The notes: generated by a model not told the origin, from the sequence alone. A stretch of DNA of 64,000 nucleotides from Flectonema sp. DT1601 (GCA_964019425.1 OZ025821.1:759001-823000); one strand, 5' to 3'. Numbered from the stretch's first letter, positions 1 to 9,009 are shown. Translations and numbers: made by a program.

Positions 1-406
1 TTTCACAAATTATACAGACCACAATACCAATAAACAAAAAAGAAATAAATATTTACAAGGATAAAGCCTAAATTATTGAGTTCAGTAGTATGCAGGTTGC
101 TGCTTGTGCGTCAAAAAAAAAAAAAAAAAGAGGAAAAACAAAAGCGCATACTGACGTAAGCACTCAACCTGTACCATCCATCAAAGACTTTTGGGCTATG
201 CTAAAGAAGAGCAATTATAATATGAAATGAGATAAAAAAAAAAAAATATATAAACGGAATTTTTAAAAAAAAAAAAAAATAAAAAAGCAAGTTTAATAAT
301 AAGTTTATTCTGGTGAGATGCACTTATGTCTTGACGATTGGTATTCCTGTTTTATTATTTTTATTTTTTTTCTGTTGCATACAACCAAAACCAAAAATGC
401 TCAATA
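1..406. other. A/T-rich flank, no gene seen
   Basis: Homopolymer-rich DNA (A runs near 112-129, 235-246 and 263-279) lying 3' of the minus-strand gene that ends at 407. It probably contains that gene's 3' UTR. No coding potential is seen. Confidence 0.5.
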
Positions 407-1741
407 TCATACCAACGGAGGACTACTTGCTTCTGGCAACGTAGAATCAGACGCGCTGAACATAGTAGCCATACTTATGCCACCATACTGAGCGTGTTCA
501 CGAGCCGTTATATTTTTGTAGTTGTAGTGTCTTGGTATACTAGATGCCGATACGGAAGAATCACCCACACCAAACGAAGTAGAAGACATTCCCATGCTAT
601 TTTGAGCTCTCGTCATACTGGACGATGAAATATTCAAAGACGGTCTTCGATCAGAAGGAGGAGGTTTTGACGGACCCCTACGACCCTCCCATCCAGGAGG
701 AGGATAATTATTTCTCTGTCGAGGACTTACTACAAATCCGTTTGATCCATACGAGACGTTCGGTGATGTCGGTGGTTGTTTTGAATAATTATTTTTACTA
801 CGAGTAACCTCATCAAAAGGAGACTTCTTCCCTCCAGCTATACCAAACCCACCAGAACTAATCATTGTACTCCCAGGTGAATTCGGTGATCTTGGAATTT
901 CAAACGAAGATGACGTTCCATAAATTGGATCATACGTTGGTGATCGAGGAATACTTGCTGCAGTTGTATCCAACAGATGTGAGCTCCTCCTTGATGATTG
1001 GAATGCTGGACTTGGTATCTGCTCACTGCTAGTTACCCACCGACCACCATCATCTTCATCATCATCGTCATCGTTAGTTCCTGTTAATATTTCAGCTGCC
1101 GGAACTGCCACCGCATTATGACTTGCGAATGACAAGTGAAACGGTTCAGACTCAGGAACTGATCGTTTTTTATATTCTCGCAAAGGATGAGGCCATTCTC
1201 TAAATAACGGACACGGAACTGATTCGCCTTGTTCAATTGGACTGACGTGGTTTATCATTTCTTCGTATCCCTCTGTTTCAGACTTGTATTCCAATATAAG
1301 GATTCCCAATCTTATTAATCCGAATACTCGTACAGGTAGGTCTGGAGAAGGCATACAGTTTACCATGTAGAAGGGAAGTTTTTTAACTGAAAGTTGAAAT
1401 CGAAGGGTGTCGTCATCTCTAAGCCAAGCGACACCACATGAATTCGGTCCCAAGGTATTCATTATGGCTTGTATGTCAGTTAGTTTTTCTGAATAATTTA
1501 TTTCAGGGTCATCGTGGAGGTCTCTGTCAACTTTTTGAACTTCTCGAAGCATTTCTTCCCGACATCCCCAACTAAGTGTTTCTCGAACATCAACTGATCC
1601 ACTTTCAAAGCTACCTTCCGTATCCATTCTCATGTACTTGTCAACGCCACCAATTCCATTAGCCAAGACATCTTTCTTTTCACTTCCGTTTATGTTTGCT
1701 GTTTGAAGCCATCGCATTACTCTGGTGTCGAAGTCTGACAT
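407..1741 (-). CDS. Unrecognised protein, paralogue A of a local duplicate pair
   Basis: Single open exon of 444 codons starting at 1741; the start aligns with that of the paralogue at 3292. Residues 1-200 form the conserved part shared with the neighbour. It includes an N-terminal MRWLQTANINGSEKKDVL block, a central DRDLHDDPEINYSEKL block, and an NTLGPNSCGVAWLR block followed by LSVKKLPFYMVN. The region after about residue 210 is unique: a short Asp run (DDDDDEDD) and then a long Ser/Pro/Gly-rich, probably disordered tail ending at residue 444. I do not recognise the family. No signal peptide or membrane segment is visible. The mRNA leader carries a long A run just upstream of the ATG. Function unknown; the conserved part looks globular and the tail may be regulatory. 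Confidence 0.8.
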   Translation of the reverse strand: MSDFDTRVMRWLQTANINGSEKKDVLANGIGGVDKYMRMDTEGSFESGSVDVRETLSWGCREEMLREVQKVDRDLHDDPEINYSEKLTDIQAIMNTLGPNSCGVAWLRDDDTLRFQLSVKKLPFYMVNCMPSPDLPVRVFGLIRLGILILEYKSETEGYEEMINHVSPIEQGESVPCPLFREWPHPLREYKKRSVPESEPFHLSFASHNAVAVPAAEILTGTNDDDDDEDDGGRWVTSSEQIPSPAFQSSRRSSHLLDTTAASIPRSPTYDPIYGTSSSFEIPRSPNSPGSTMISSGGFGIAGGKKSPFDEVTRSKNNYSKQPPTSPNVSYGSNGFVVSPRQRNNYPPPGWEGRRGPSKPPPSDRRPSLNISSSSMTRAQNSMGMSSTSFGVGDSSVSASSIPRHYNYKNITAREHAQYGGISMATMFSASDSTLPEASSPPLV

Positions 1742-1885
1742 TCGGACTTGGTACCCAGTATTATTATTATTGTTATTTTTTTTTTTTTTTTTTTTCTTGA
1801 TAATATAAACCCTGGTTTGTGAATAATGTCAATTACGAATTAAATAAACACACCGTCAGTTCTTGTTAAATGCAAATCTCTTATT

Positions 1886-1921
<36 letters not shown>

Positions 1922-2563
1922 GGGTCCAAAGACTCCTATTTCGGTATCGCATCCTAGCAATTTGTGTTGAAATTAATTTTTTTTTTTTTTTTTTTAAAAA
2001 ACCAAACCAAGGATCTAACGGTACGCTATCTATAACAGATACCTATTCATTCATTTGGTAATTCAACATACCGTTGGTACACACGTAAATATGATAATGT
2101 TTTTTTGGTTGGAAAGAATGTTTTAGTACACGGACAGCAGACAAGGCGTCCGCTCAATTTATTTTTTTTTTTTTTAAAAAACCATGGAACTTAGCGCCCA
2201 TTTTTTTTTTTTTTTTTTACAGCAGTTAACAAACAACATTGTTAGCCAAGATTTTTAGGGGAGTGGAAGGAGAGTGAAACTTTGAAAAAACAGTAAAAAC
2301 AACTTTTAGGGTATTTAAAAAAAAAACAAAAAAAAAAAAATTAACATCAAAAAAAAATTACTTTTTGACTGAAAAAAAAAAAGTTTTTTTGTAGTTGTTT
2401 AATCAAAGAAAAAAAGAATATTACGTTTACAAAAAAGAAAAAAAAAATTATTAAATGAGATGTGAGAATTAGTTAGTACCAAGGGGGAAGGGAGATTGCT
2501 AGAACGCTAACCCACTTCGCCAAAATTGATTGGTAAGGAGATTTGAAAAAAGAAAAAAATAAT
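1742..2563. other. Intergenic homopolymer-rich spacer
   Basis: About 820 bp between the two paralogues. It holds at least eight A or T runs of 10 or more bases (for example 1776-1796, 1887-1920, 1978-1995 and 2200-2218) and no supportable gene. It should contain the leader of the gene starting at 1741 and the 3' UTR of the gene ending at 2564. Confidence 0.5.
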
Positions 2564-3292
2564 TTATCGAATAGGGGATAGAGACGAATCCAAAGTCCAT
2601 CGACCGGTGGAATTTAGAGCCCATCTGGCATCTCCAACAGACCTCATGAGAGAATCATCACTCGGGGATATTGTAGCTTCTCTTAAATTTTGAATATAAT
2701 TTTTTGGTTCAGACGATGGAATTTCTCTTTTTTGATAACTTCTCAACCGATGAGGCCATTTTTTAAGAACAGGACACGGCACCGATTCACCTTCCTTAAC
2801 ATACCCAACATGTTCTCTTATCGCATCGTACCCATAAGTTGACGGCTCATATTCAAGAATAAGAGTCCCCAGTTTAATTAGGCCTAGTACTCTTACAGGG
2901 AGGTCAGGAGAAGGCATACCGTTTACCATGTAGAAGGGAAGTTTTTTAACTGAAAGTTGCAGTTTTAAAGTGCCATCAGATCGAAGCCAAGCGACACCAC
3001 ATGAATTCGGTCCCAAGGTATTCATTATAGCTTGTATGTCAGTTAGTTTTTCTGAATAATTTATTTCAGGATCGTCGTGGAGGTCTCTGTCAACTTTTTG
3101 AACTTCCTGGATCATACGCTCTCTGCAACTCCAATCAACATTTCCTGTGATTCCTGTCTCAGCAGCGTCTGTTTCAAGTCTCATATATCTGTCGACACCA
3201 CCAATTCCATTCGACAACACGTCTTTCTTTTCACTTCCGTTTATGTTTGCTGTTTGAAGCCATCGCATTACCTTAGTATCGAAGGCAGACAT
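2564..3292 (-). CDS. Unrecognised protein, paralogue B (short form)
   Basis: 242 codons when started at 3292, where MSAFDTKVMRWLQ aligns with the start of paralogue A (MSDFDTRVMRWLQ). A further in-frame ATG at 3409 would add 39 residues with no counterpart, so 3292 is preferred. The protein has the whole conserved region (the DLHDDPEINYSEKLTDIQAI block, then NTLGPNSCGVAWLR, then KKLPFYMVN) but lacks the 200-residue Ser/Pro-rich tail of paralogue A. It ends shortly after a Trp/Ser-rich segment. The two genes share patches of almost identical nucleotides, including third positions, separated by diverged segments. This points to recent duplication or gene conversion. Function unknown. Confidence 0.8.
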   Translation of the reverse strand: MSAFDTKVMRWLQTANINGSEKKDVLSNGIGGVDRYMRLETDAAETGITGNVDWSCRERMIQEVQKVDRDLHDDPEINYSEKLTDIQAIMNTLGPNSCGVAWLRSDGTLKLQLSVKKLPFYMVNGMPSPDLPVRVLGLIKLGTLILEYEPSTYGYDAIREHVGYVKEGESVPCPVLKKWPHRLRSYQKREIPSSEPKNYIQNLREATISPSDDSLMRSVGDARWALNSTGRWTLDSSLSPIR

Positions 3293-3515
3293 GATACTGA
3301 TGTTGTTGTTTTTTTTTTGGGGGAGGTAACTTGATATTAATATTAAATGGAAAGCAACTTGAAAACTGGCTAAAACGAGAATAGGATTCGGCCAAACCCT
3401 TGGTTGCAATATAAGAAAATCAACAATTGGTATCGATAAAAAATCCCATGTGTGCTGTCGAATATGGGGGGAAAATATGTGATTGTTGGTTAGGAAAAAA
3501 AATATTTCAGGTTAC

Positions 3516-3530
3516 GGTGCGCACGACACC
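3516..3530 (-). promoter_or_regulatory. Hairpin downstream of H2A copy 1
   Basis: Minus-strand reading GGTGTCGTGCGCACC: a four-base-pair stem (GGTG/CACC) around a seven-base loop, 98 bp past the H2A stop codon. The other five copies carry GGCG/CGCC at the same place, so the third pair changes from C-G to T-A, which keeps pairing. Candidate 3'-end processing or stability element. Confidence 0.45.
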
Positions 3531-3628
3531 ATTCGACTTGAGTGCCGAAAAAAGGTTAACTAATTGAGAGAGGAAGTACTACTTAAGAAAAGGAAAAATA
3601 AAAAATATCGATCGCGTCTTCAAACATT

Positions 3629-4078
3629 TTAGTTCTTTGACGACTTCTTCGATTTCTTTGAGGATTTTGAAGACTTCGCCTTCTTCGTCTTCTTTGAGGT
3701 CTTCGACTTCTTCGACTTGCTCTTCTTGGCCTTCAACTTCTCAGTAATGGCAGGGTGGATCTTCTTATCAACAACACCTCCTCCAGCGATAGTTACCTTC
3801 TGAAGAAGGGTGTTCAGGTCGTGGTCTTCTCTGACAGCAACACAGATGTGTCTTGGCTTGATAGTGTTTCTTCCCTTCTCAGCAGCACTCGACTGCGAGA
3901 GCTCGATAAGCTCGTTGGTGGCGTACTGGAGGACGGCAGTTAAGAAGACGGCAGCTGGGGTGCTGACTCTCTTTGCGTATCTTCCCTTTCTGAGGGCGGA
4001 TCCAACTCTTCCGACTGGGAAGATCAACTTAGCCTTCTTGGAGGAGGAAACCTTTTCTGTCTTCTTTGCTGGGGCCAT
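3629..4078 (-). CDS. H2A: Histone H2A, copy 1 of 6
   Basis: Intronless gene for a 149-residue core histone H2A that would pair with H2B in the nucleosome. The histone fold runs from about residue 16 to 105 and includes LIFPVGRVGSALRKGRYAKRV, the alpha-2 helix, the IKPRH motif at 73-77 and VTIAGGGVV. Compared with canonical H2A (numbering offset of 5), acidic-patch positions E56 and E91 are Gln51 and His86, while E61, E64, D90 and a residue equivalent to E92 stay acidic. The glutamine of the usual VTIAQGG motif is Gly99. Residues 114-149 form a Lys/Ser-rich, H1-like tail instead of the usual short tail, and no SQ-type H2A.X motif is present. All six copies here encode the same protein and point the same way. 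A replication-dependent cluster is likely but not shown. Confidence 0.97.
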   Translation of the reverse strand: MAPAKKTEKVSSSKKAKLIFPVGRVGSALRKGRYAKRVSTPAAVFLTAVLQYATNELIELSQSSAAEKGRNTIKPRHICVAVREDHDLNTLLQKVTIAGGGVVDKKIHPAITEKLKAKKSKSKKSKTSKKTKKAKSSKSSKKSKKSSKN

Positions 4079-4266
4079 TGTTGTTATGAAGTTAGTGGAT
4101 GCTGAAGTTGAAAAATAAATTAAGAATTACTCAAAACACAAACAGAACATTACACACATTACTCACCCAATTCCCAGCTTCAACGTACGAACATCTTCTG
4201 TGTGGGAATCTGACGGTGAGAAGACGGAAGTTACACTTACTGTACAGTCAGAGAGTCGAGATTTCC

Positions 4267-4299
4267 GGCGCGCATGACGCCAACATTCCAATGAACGTT
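4267..4299 (-). promoter_or_regulatory. Double hairpin downstream of H2A copy 2
   Basis: 4267-4281 reads GGCGTCATGCGCGCC on the minus strand (stem GGCG/CGCC, seven-base loop). The adjoining 4282-4299 is a second inverted repeat (AACATTC / GAACGTT with one mismatch, four-base loop). It lies about 80-110 bp beyond the stop codon, as in the other copies. Confidence 0.45.
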
Positions 4300-4377
4300 A
4301 ACAGAGAGGGAGACTAATTTCAGAAACTATTTATTTCATTAAATTGAACACTCAACTTGAAGAGAGACGACTCAAAT

Positions 4378-4827
4378 TTAGTTCTTCGACGACTTCTTCG
4401 ATTTCTTTGAGGATTTTGAAGACTTCGCCTTCTTCGTCTTCTTTGAGGTCTTCGACTTCTTCGACTTGCTCTTCTTGGCCTTCAACTTCTCAGTAATGGC
4501 AGGGTGGATCTTCTTATCAACAACACCTCCTCCAGCGATAGTTACCTTCTGAAGAAGGGTGTTCAAGTCGTGGTCTTCTCTGACAGCAACACAGATGTGT
4601 CTTGGCTTGATAGTGTTTCTTCCCTTCTCAGCAGCACTCGACTGGGAGAGCTCGATAAGCTCGTTGGTGGCGTACTGGAGGACGGCAGTCAAGAAGACGG
4701 CAGCTGGGGTGCTGACTCTCTTTGCGTATCTTCCCTTTCTGAGGGCGGATCCAACTCTTCCGACTGGGAAGATCAACTTAGCCTTCTTGGAGGATGAAAC
4801 CTTTTCTGTCTTCTTTGCTGGGGCCAT
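4378..4827 (-). CDS. H2A: Histone H2A, copy 2 of 6
   Basis: Same 149-residue protein as copy 1, with only silent differences in the coding sequence. Its 3' flank (about 4260-4377) is nearly identical to that of copy 4. Its 5' flank (4828-4880, beginning gttgtgagtggtgagttttg) matches that of copy 5. Copies and flanks have therefore been shuffled or homogenised as blocks. The ATG follows a short CACAACA leader motif that recurs in most copies. Confidence 0.97.
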   Translation of the reverse strand: MAPAKKTEKVSSSKKAKLIFPVGRVGSALRKGRYAKRVSTPAAVFLTAVLQYATNELIELSQSSAAEKGRNTIKPRHICVAVREDHDLNTLLQKVTIAGGGVVDKKIHPAITEKLKAKKSKSKKSKTSKKTKKAKSSKSSKKSKKSSKN

Positions 4828-5106
4828 TGTTGTGAGTGGTGAGTTTTGTTATCTGAGAATGATGAAGTCAGGTCTGTAAACAAACACTACTGGAGTACTT
4901 TATCAACGTGGGAGTACGAACGACTCTAATGTCTTTGGAGTCTATTATTTGTTAAATAGTAAAAACAAACAGAACAATAAATAAGTAAGGCAATCTCTTT
5001 CGATCAGATAATTAGGATTACGAGACTTATGTTTGTGTTTTGACTTATTTGCGTCACTGTGAATGGAAAATAGTTATCATGTTGAGCAATAAGTTTTTTT
5101 GAAACT

Positions 5107-5142
5107 GGCGCCTACGAACGCCTTAACTATTCATTGGAATAG
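5107..5142 (-). promoter_or_regulatory. Double hairpin downstream of H2A copy 3
   Basis: 5107-5122 reads GGCGTTCGTAGGCGCC on the minus strand. 5127-5142 is a perfect inverted repeat CTATTC-ATTG-GAATAG. The second stem differs from that of copies 4 and 6 (ACATTC/GAATGT) by paired changes. Confidence 0.45.
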
Positions 5143-5189
5143 AAAAAGAGAGGAGGATATACAAATAGCACAACTACAACAACTCAAAT

Positions 5190-5639
5190 TTAGTTCTTCG
5201 ACGACTTCTTCGATTTCTTTGAGGATTTTGAAGACTTCGCCTTCTTCGTCTTCTTTGAGGTCTTCGACTTCTTCGACTTGCTCTTCTTGGCCTTCAACTT
5301 CTCAGTAATGGCAGGGTGGATCTTCTTATCAACAACACCTCCTCCAGCGATAGTTACTTTCTGAAGAAGGGTGTTCAGGTCGTGGTCTTCTCTGACAGCA
5401 ACACAGATGTGTCTTGGCTTGATGGTGTTTCTTCCCTTCTCAGCAGCACTCGACTGGGAGAGCTCGATAAGTTCGTTGGTGGCGTACTGGAGGACGGCAG
5501 TCAAGAAGACGGCAGCTGGGGTGCTGACTCTCTTTGCGTATCTTCCCTTTCTGAGGGCGGATCCAACTCTTCCGACTGGGAAGATCAACTTAGCCTTCTT
5601 GGAGGAGGAAACCTTTTCTGTCTTCTTTGCTGGGGCCAT
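5190..5639 (-). CDS. H2A: Histone H2A, copy 3 of 6
   Basis: Same 149-residue protein as the other copies, with a few silent changes (for example in the DLNTLL and TNELIEL codons). The 3' flank 5100-5189 is nearly identical to that of copy 5 at 7607-7695. Transcribed from the minus strand with no intron. Confidence 0.97.
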   Translation of the reverse strand: MAPAKKTEKVSSSKKAKLIFPVGRVGSALRKGRYAKRVSTPAAVFLTAVLQYATNELIELSQSSAAEKGRNTIKPRHICVAVREDHDLNTLLQKVTIAGGGVVDKKIHPAITEKLKAKKSKSKKSKTSKKTKKAKSSKSSKKSKKSSKN

Positions 5640-5807
5640 TGTTGTGAGTGTGGTTGTGGTAATGCTGAAGAAGAGAAATGTTTACAAAGAAGAACAGCAT
5701 TGGACTACAATACTGACCGCACCTCCTTTCATAACCCTACTTCATATTAGTTTACTGGTGTATTTAACTAGTACTTGACAAGTCAGCAAACTAGAGAGAC
5801 TTTTTAC

Positions 5808-5840
5808 GGCGCGCATGACGCCAACATTCCAATGAATGTT
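5808..5840 (-). promoter_or_regulatory. Double hairpin downstream of H2A copy 4
   Basis: 5808-5822 reads GGCGTCATGCGCGCC on the minus strand. 5823-5840 is a perfect seven-base-pair inverted repeat AACATTC-CAAT-GAATGTT. Same spacing to the stop codon as copy 2. Confidence 0.45.
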
Positions 5841-5918
5841 AACAGAGAGGGAGACTAATTTCAGAAACTATTTATTTCATTAAATTGAACACTCAACTTG
5901 AAGAGAGACGACTCAAAT

Positions 5919-6368
5919 TTAGTTCTTCGACGACTTCTTCGATTTCTTTGAAGATTTTGAAGACTTCGCCTTCTTCGTCTTCTTTGAGGTCTTCGACTTC
6001 TTCGACTTGCTCTTCTTGGCCTTCAACTTCTCAGTAATGGCAGGGTGGATCTTCTTATCAACAACACCTCCTCCAGCGATAGTTACCTTCTGAAGAAGGG
6101 TGTTCAAGTCGTGGTCTTCTCTGACAGCAACACAGATGTGTCTTGGCTTGATAGTGTTTCTTCCCTTCTCAGCAGCACTCGACTGGGAGAGCTCGATAAG
6201 CTCGTTGGTGGCGTACTGGAGGACGGCAGTCAAGAAGACGGCAGCTGGGGTGCTGACTCTCTTTGCGTATCTTCCCTTTCTGAGGGCGGATCCAACTCTT
6301 CCGACTGGGAAGATCAACTTAGCCTTCTTGGAGGAGGAAACCTTTTCTGTCTTCTTTGCTGGGGCCAT
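5919..6368 (-). CDS. H2A: Histone H2A, copy 4 of 6
   Basis: Same 149-residue protein; silent differences only (for example one AAG/AAA change in the lysine-rich tail at 5951). The 3' flank is of the copy-2 class. The 5' side opens into the 1.3-kb spacer that contains the 307-bp tandem repeats, the longest gap in the cluster. Confidence 0.97.
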   Translation of the reverse strand: MAPAKKTEKVSSSKKAKLIFPVGRVGSALRKGRYAKRVSTPAAVFLTAVLQYATNELIELSQSSAAEKGRNTIKPRHICVAVREDHDLNTLLQKVTIAGGGVVDKKIHPAITEKLKAKKSKSKKSKTSKKTKKAKSSKSSKKSKKSSKN

Positions 6369-6537
6369 TGTTGTGAGTGCGTGTGTTAGTAATTACTGAG
6401 AAGAAGTATTTCATTCACAAGACTTCAGAAAACTGACCAAATCACTTCTTAATAATACAACTGGTGGTTCTTACTTGTCACATTCAGTCCGTTACTTTAT
6501 TAATTATTAACATCACAGAGAAACTTTGACAGCAGTT

Positions 6538-7527
6538 TGATGTGGAATAGAGAACAGTAATTAGACAGGTCAGAAGTCAGGTAGGGTAATTATGGAAATA
6601 ACTCTTCAGAGTTAGTCAGATTGGCTAGGGCGGATATTCCAAAGTTGTCATCAGTCCTGTCAAGGAGCGGTTCAGGCAAGGAGGACAAACAACAGCGAAC
6701 AACAGGAGAATTACACATGCTTCACAGTGGGGGAAGTGAATAGAGGCATCGGAAGTGTTTGGTGTGAAGAATAGTAACAGGTTACTTCCGATGTGGAATA
6801 GAGAACAACAATTGGACAGGTCAGAAGTCAGAAATTGTAATTATGGAAATAACTCTTCAGAGTTAGTCAGATTGGCTAGGGCGGATATTCCAAAGTTGTC
6901 ATCAGTCCTGTCAGGTGCGGGACGTGTGGGGAAAAGGACGAAGGCAAGACACTAACAACAACAATCAGAAAGGTTTTTATACCTACATAAGAAACAGTTG
7001 TCTAATCAATGAAATAGATCTCATGGAAACAGCAGTCATTGTATTCTAATCATCATTAACGACAACAGTTGGTCATCAGAATACAGGTTCTTGTTGATGT
7101 GGAATAGAGAACAGTAATTAGACAGGTCAGAAGTCAGGTAGGGTAATTATGGAAATAACTCTTCAGAGTTAGTCAGATTGGCTAGGGCGGATATTCCAAA
7201 GTTGTCATCAGCCCTGTCAGGTGCGGGACGTGTGAGGGAAAAGGACGAAGGCAAGACTAATAACAACAACAATCAGAAAGGTTTTTATACCTACATAAGA
7301 AACAGTTGTCTAATCAATGAAATAGATCTCATGGAAACAGCAGTCATTGTATTCTAATCATCATTAACGACAACAGTTGGTCATCAGAATACAGGTTCTT
7401 GTTGATGTGGAATAGAGAACAGTAATTAGACAGGTCAGAAGTCAGGTAGGGTAATTATGGAAATAACTCTTCAGAGTTAGTCAGATTGGCTAGGGCGGAT
7501 ATTCCAAAGTTGTCATCAGTCCTGTCA
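6538..7527. repeat. Tandem repeat block inside the H2A cluster (unit about 307 bp)
   Basis: A core of about 125 bp beginning GATGTGGAATAGAGAACA and ending TTGTCATCAGTCCTGTCA occurs at 6538-6662, 6790-6913, 7096-7219 and 7404-7527. The last three cores are 306 and 308 bp apart and share the intervening spacer (GGTGCGGGACGTGTG, then a segment with ACCTACATAAGAAACAG). The first copy has a different, shorter spacer. No coding sequence is evident. It may be a piece of an H2A upstream region that amplified by unequal exchange, or part of an unrecognised element. Confidence 0.85.
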
Positions 7528-7613
7528 GGTGTGAACGAGCACATGGAGTGAAGGGTTGATCTGGTGTTGTAAATAAAGTTAAGTGCGTACGAAAATAATA
7601 AAAAGAACTTTCT

Positions 7614-7648
7614 GGCGCACATAACGCCTTAACTATTCATTCGAATAG
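7614..7648 (-). promoter_or_regulatory. Double hairpin downstream of H2A copy 5
   Basis: 7614-7628 reads GGCGTTATGTGCGCC on the minus strand (stem GGCG/CGCC). 7633-7648 is a perfect inverted repeat CTATTC-ATTC-GAATAG. Confidence 0.45.
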
Positions 7649-7695
7649 AAAAAGAGAGGAGGATATACAAATAGCACAACTACAACAACTCAAAT

Positions 7696-8145
7696 TTAGT
7701 TCTTCGACGACTTCTTCGATTTCTTTGAGGATTTTGAAGACTTCGCCTTCTTCGTCTTCTTTGAGGTCTTCGACTTCTTCGACTTGCTCTTCTTGGCCTT
7801 CAACTTCTCAGTAATGGCAGGGTGGATCTTCTTATCAACAACACCTCCTCCAGCGATAGTTACCTTCTGAAGAAGGGTGTTCAAGTCGTGGTCTTCTCTG
7901 ACAGCAACACAGATGTGTCTTGGCTTGATAGTGTTTCTTCCCTTCTCAGCAGCACTCGACTGCGAGAGCTCGATAAGCTCGTTGGTGGCGTACTGGAGGA
8001 CGGCAGTCAAGAAGACGGCAGCTGGGGTGCTGACTCTCTTTGCGTATCTTCCCTTTCTGAGGGCGGATCCAACTCTTCCGACTGGGAAGATCAACTTAGC
8101 CTTCTTGGAGGAGGAAACCTTTTCTGTCTTCTTTGCTGGGGCCAT
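7696..8145 (-). CDS. H2A: Histone H2A, copy 5 of 6
   Basis: Same 149-residue protein as the others. The 5' flank 8146-8200 is nearly identical to that of copy 2, while the 3' flank is of the copy-3 class. This is evidence that flanks and genes recombine as separate blocks. Intronless, minus strand. Confidence 0.97.
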   Translation of the reverse strand: MAPAKKTEKVSSSKKAKLIFPVGRVGSALRKGRYAKRVSTPAAVFLTAVLQYATNELIELSQSSAAEKGRNTIKPRHICVAVREDHDLNTLLQKVTIAGGGVVDKKIHPAITEKLKAKKSKSKKSKTSKKTKKAKSSKSSKKSKKSSKN

Positions 8146-8445
8146 TGTTGTGAGTGGTGAGTTTTGTTATCTGAGAATGATGAAGTCAGGTCTGTAAACA
8201 AACACCACACCTAAAGCAGTCAAATTATTTATGTGACACGTCCTGTCAACAACGCAAGGAGACGGCTCTGTATGTAACAATGTACACGCCATTTTTCTCT
8301 TTAGAATTAACCATCTGCTTCCACATTAAAACATGTGGTTAGATATGTGTTGATATCATCACTCAAGGGAGAGAAGTACATGTAGTGTAAGAACCTGATA
8401 ATAATAAATACTTTGTGATGTTATTAACTGAGTGGTTGGAAACTT

Positions 8446-8477
8446 GGCGCACATGACGCCAACATTCTAACGAATGT
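8446..8477 (-). promoter_or_regulatory. Double hairpin downstream of H2A copy 6
   Basis: 8446-8460 reads GGCGTCATGTGCGCC on the minus strand. 8462-8477 is a perfect inverted repeat ACATTC-TAAC-GAATGT, with a loop sequence different from the other copies. Confidence 0.45.
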
Positions 8478-8559
8478 AAAGGAGAGGAGGTACACTAATT
8501 GTTAAGAACTATTCACAACATCTTTAATTCGTCTCAACTTGAAGAGAGACGACTCAAAT

Positions 8560-9009
8560 TTAGTTCTTCGACGACTTCTTCGATTTCTTTGAGGATTTTG
8601 AAGACTTCGCCTTCTTCGTCTTCTTTGAGGTCTTCGACTTCTTCGACTTGCTCTTCTTGGCCTTCAACTTCTCAGTAATGGCAGGGTGGATCTTCTTATC
8701 AACAACACCTCCTCCAGCGATAGTTACCTTCTGAAGAAGGGTGTTCAAGTCGTGGTCTTCTCTGACAGCAACACAGATGTGTCTTGGCTTGATAGTGTTT
8801 CTTCCCTTCTCAGCAGCACTCGACTGGGAGAGCTCGATAAGTTCGTTGGTGGCGTACTGGAGGACGGCAGTCAAGAAGACGGCAGCTGGGGTGCTGACTC
8901 TCTTTGCGTATCTTCCCTTTCTGAGGGCGGATCCAACTCTTCCGACTGGGAAGATCAACTTAGCCTTCTTGGAGGAGGAAACCTTTTCAGTCTTCTTTGC
9001 TGGGGCCAT
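8560..9009 (-). CDS. H2A: Histone H2A, copy 6 of 6
   Basis: First copy in transcription order. Same 149-residue protein with silent changes. Its 5' flank (9010-9290) is unlike the other copies and has no GGCG hairpin, which supports placing that hairpin at the 3' rather than the 5' side of each gene. No H2B, H3 or H4 gene is present in the window. Confidence 0.97.
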   Translation of the reverse strand: MAPAKKTEKVSSSKKAKLIFPVGRVGSALRKGRYAKRVSTPAAVFLTAVLQYATNELIELSQSSAAEKGRNTIKPRHICVAVREDHDLNTLLQKVTIAGGGVVDKKIHPAITEKLKAKKSKSKKSKTSKKTKKAKSSKSSKKSKKSSKN

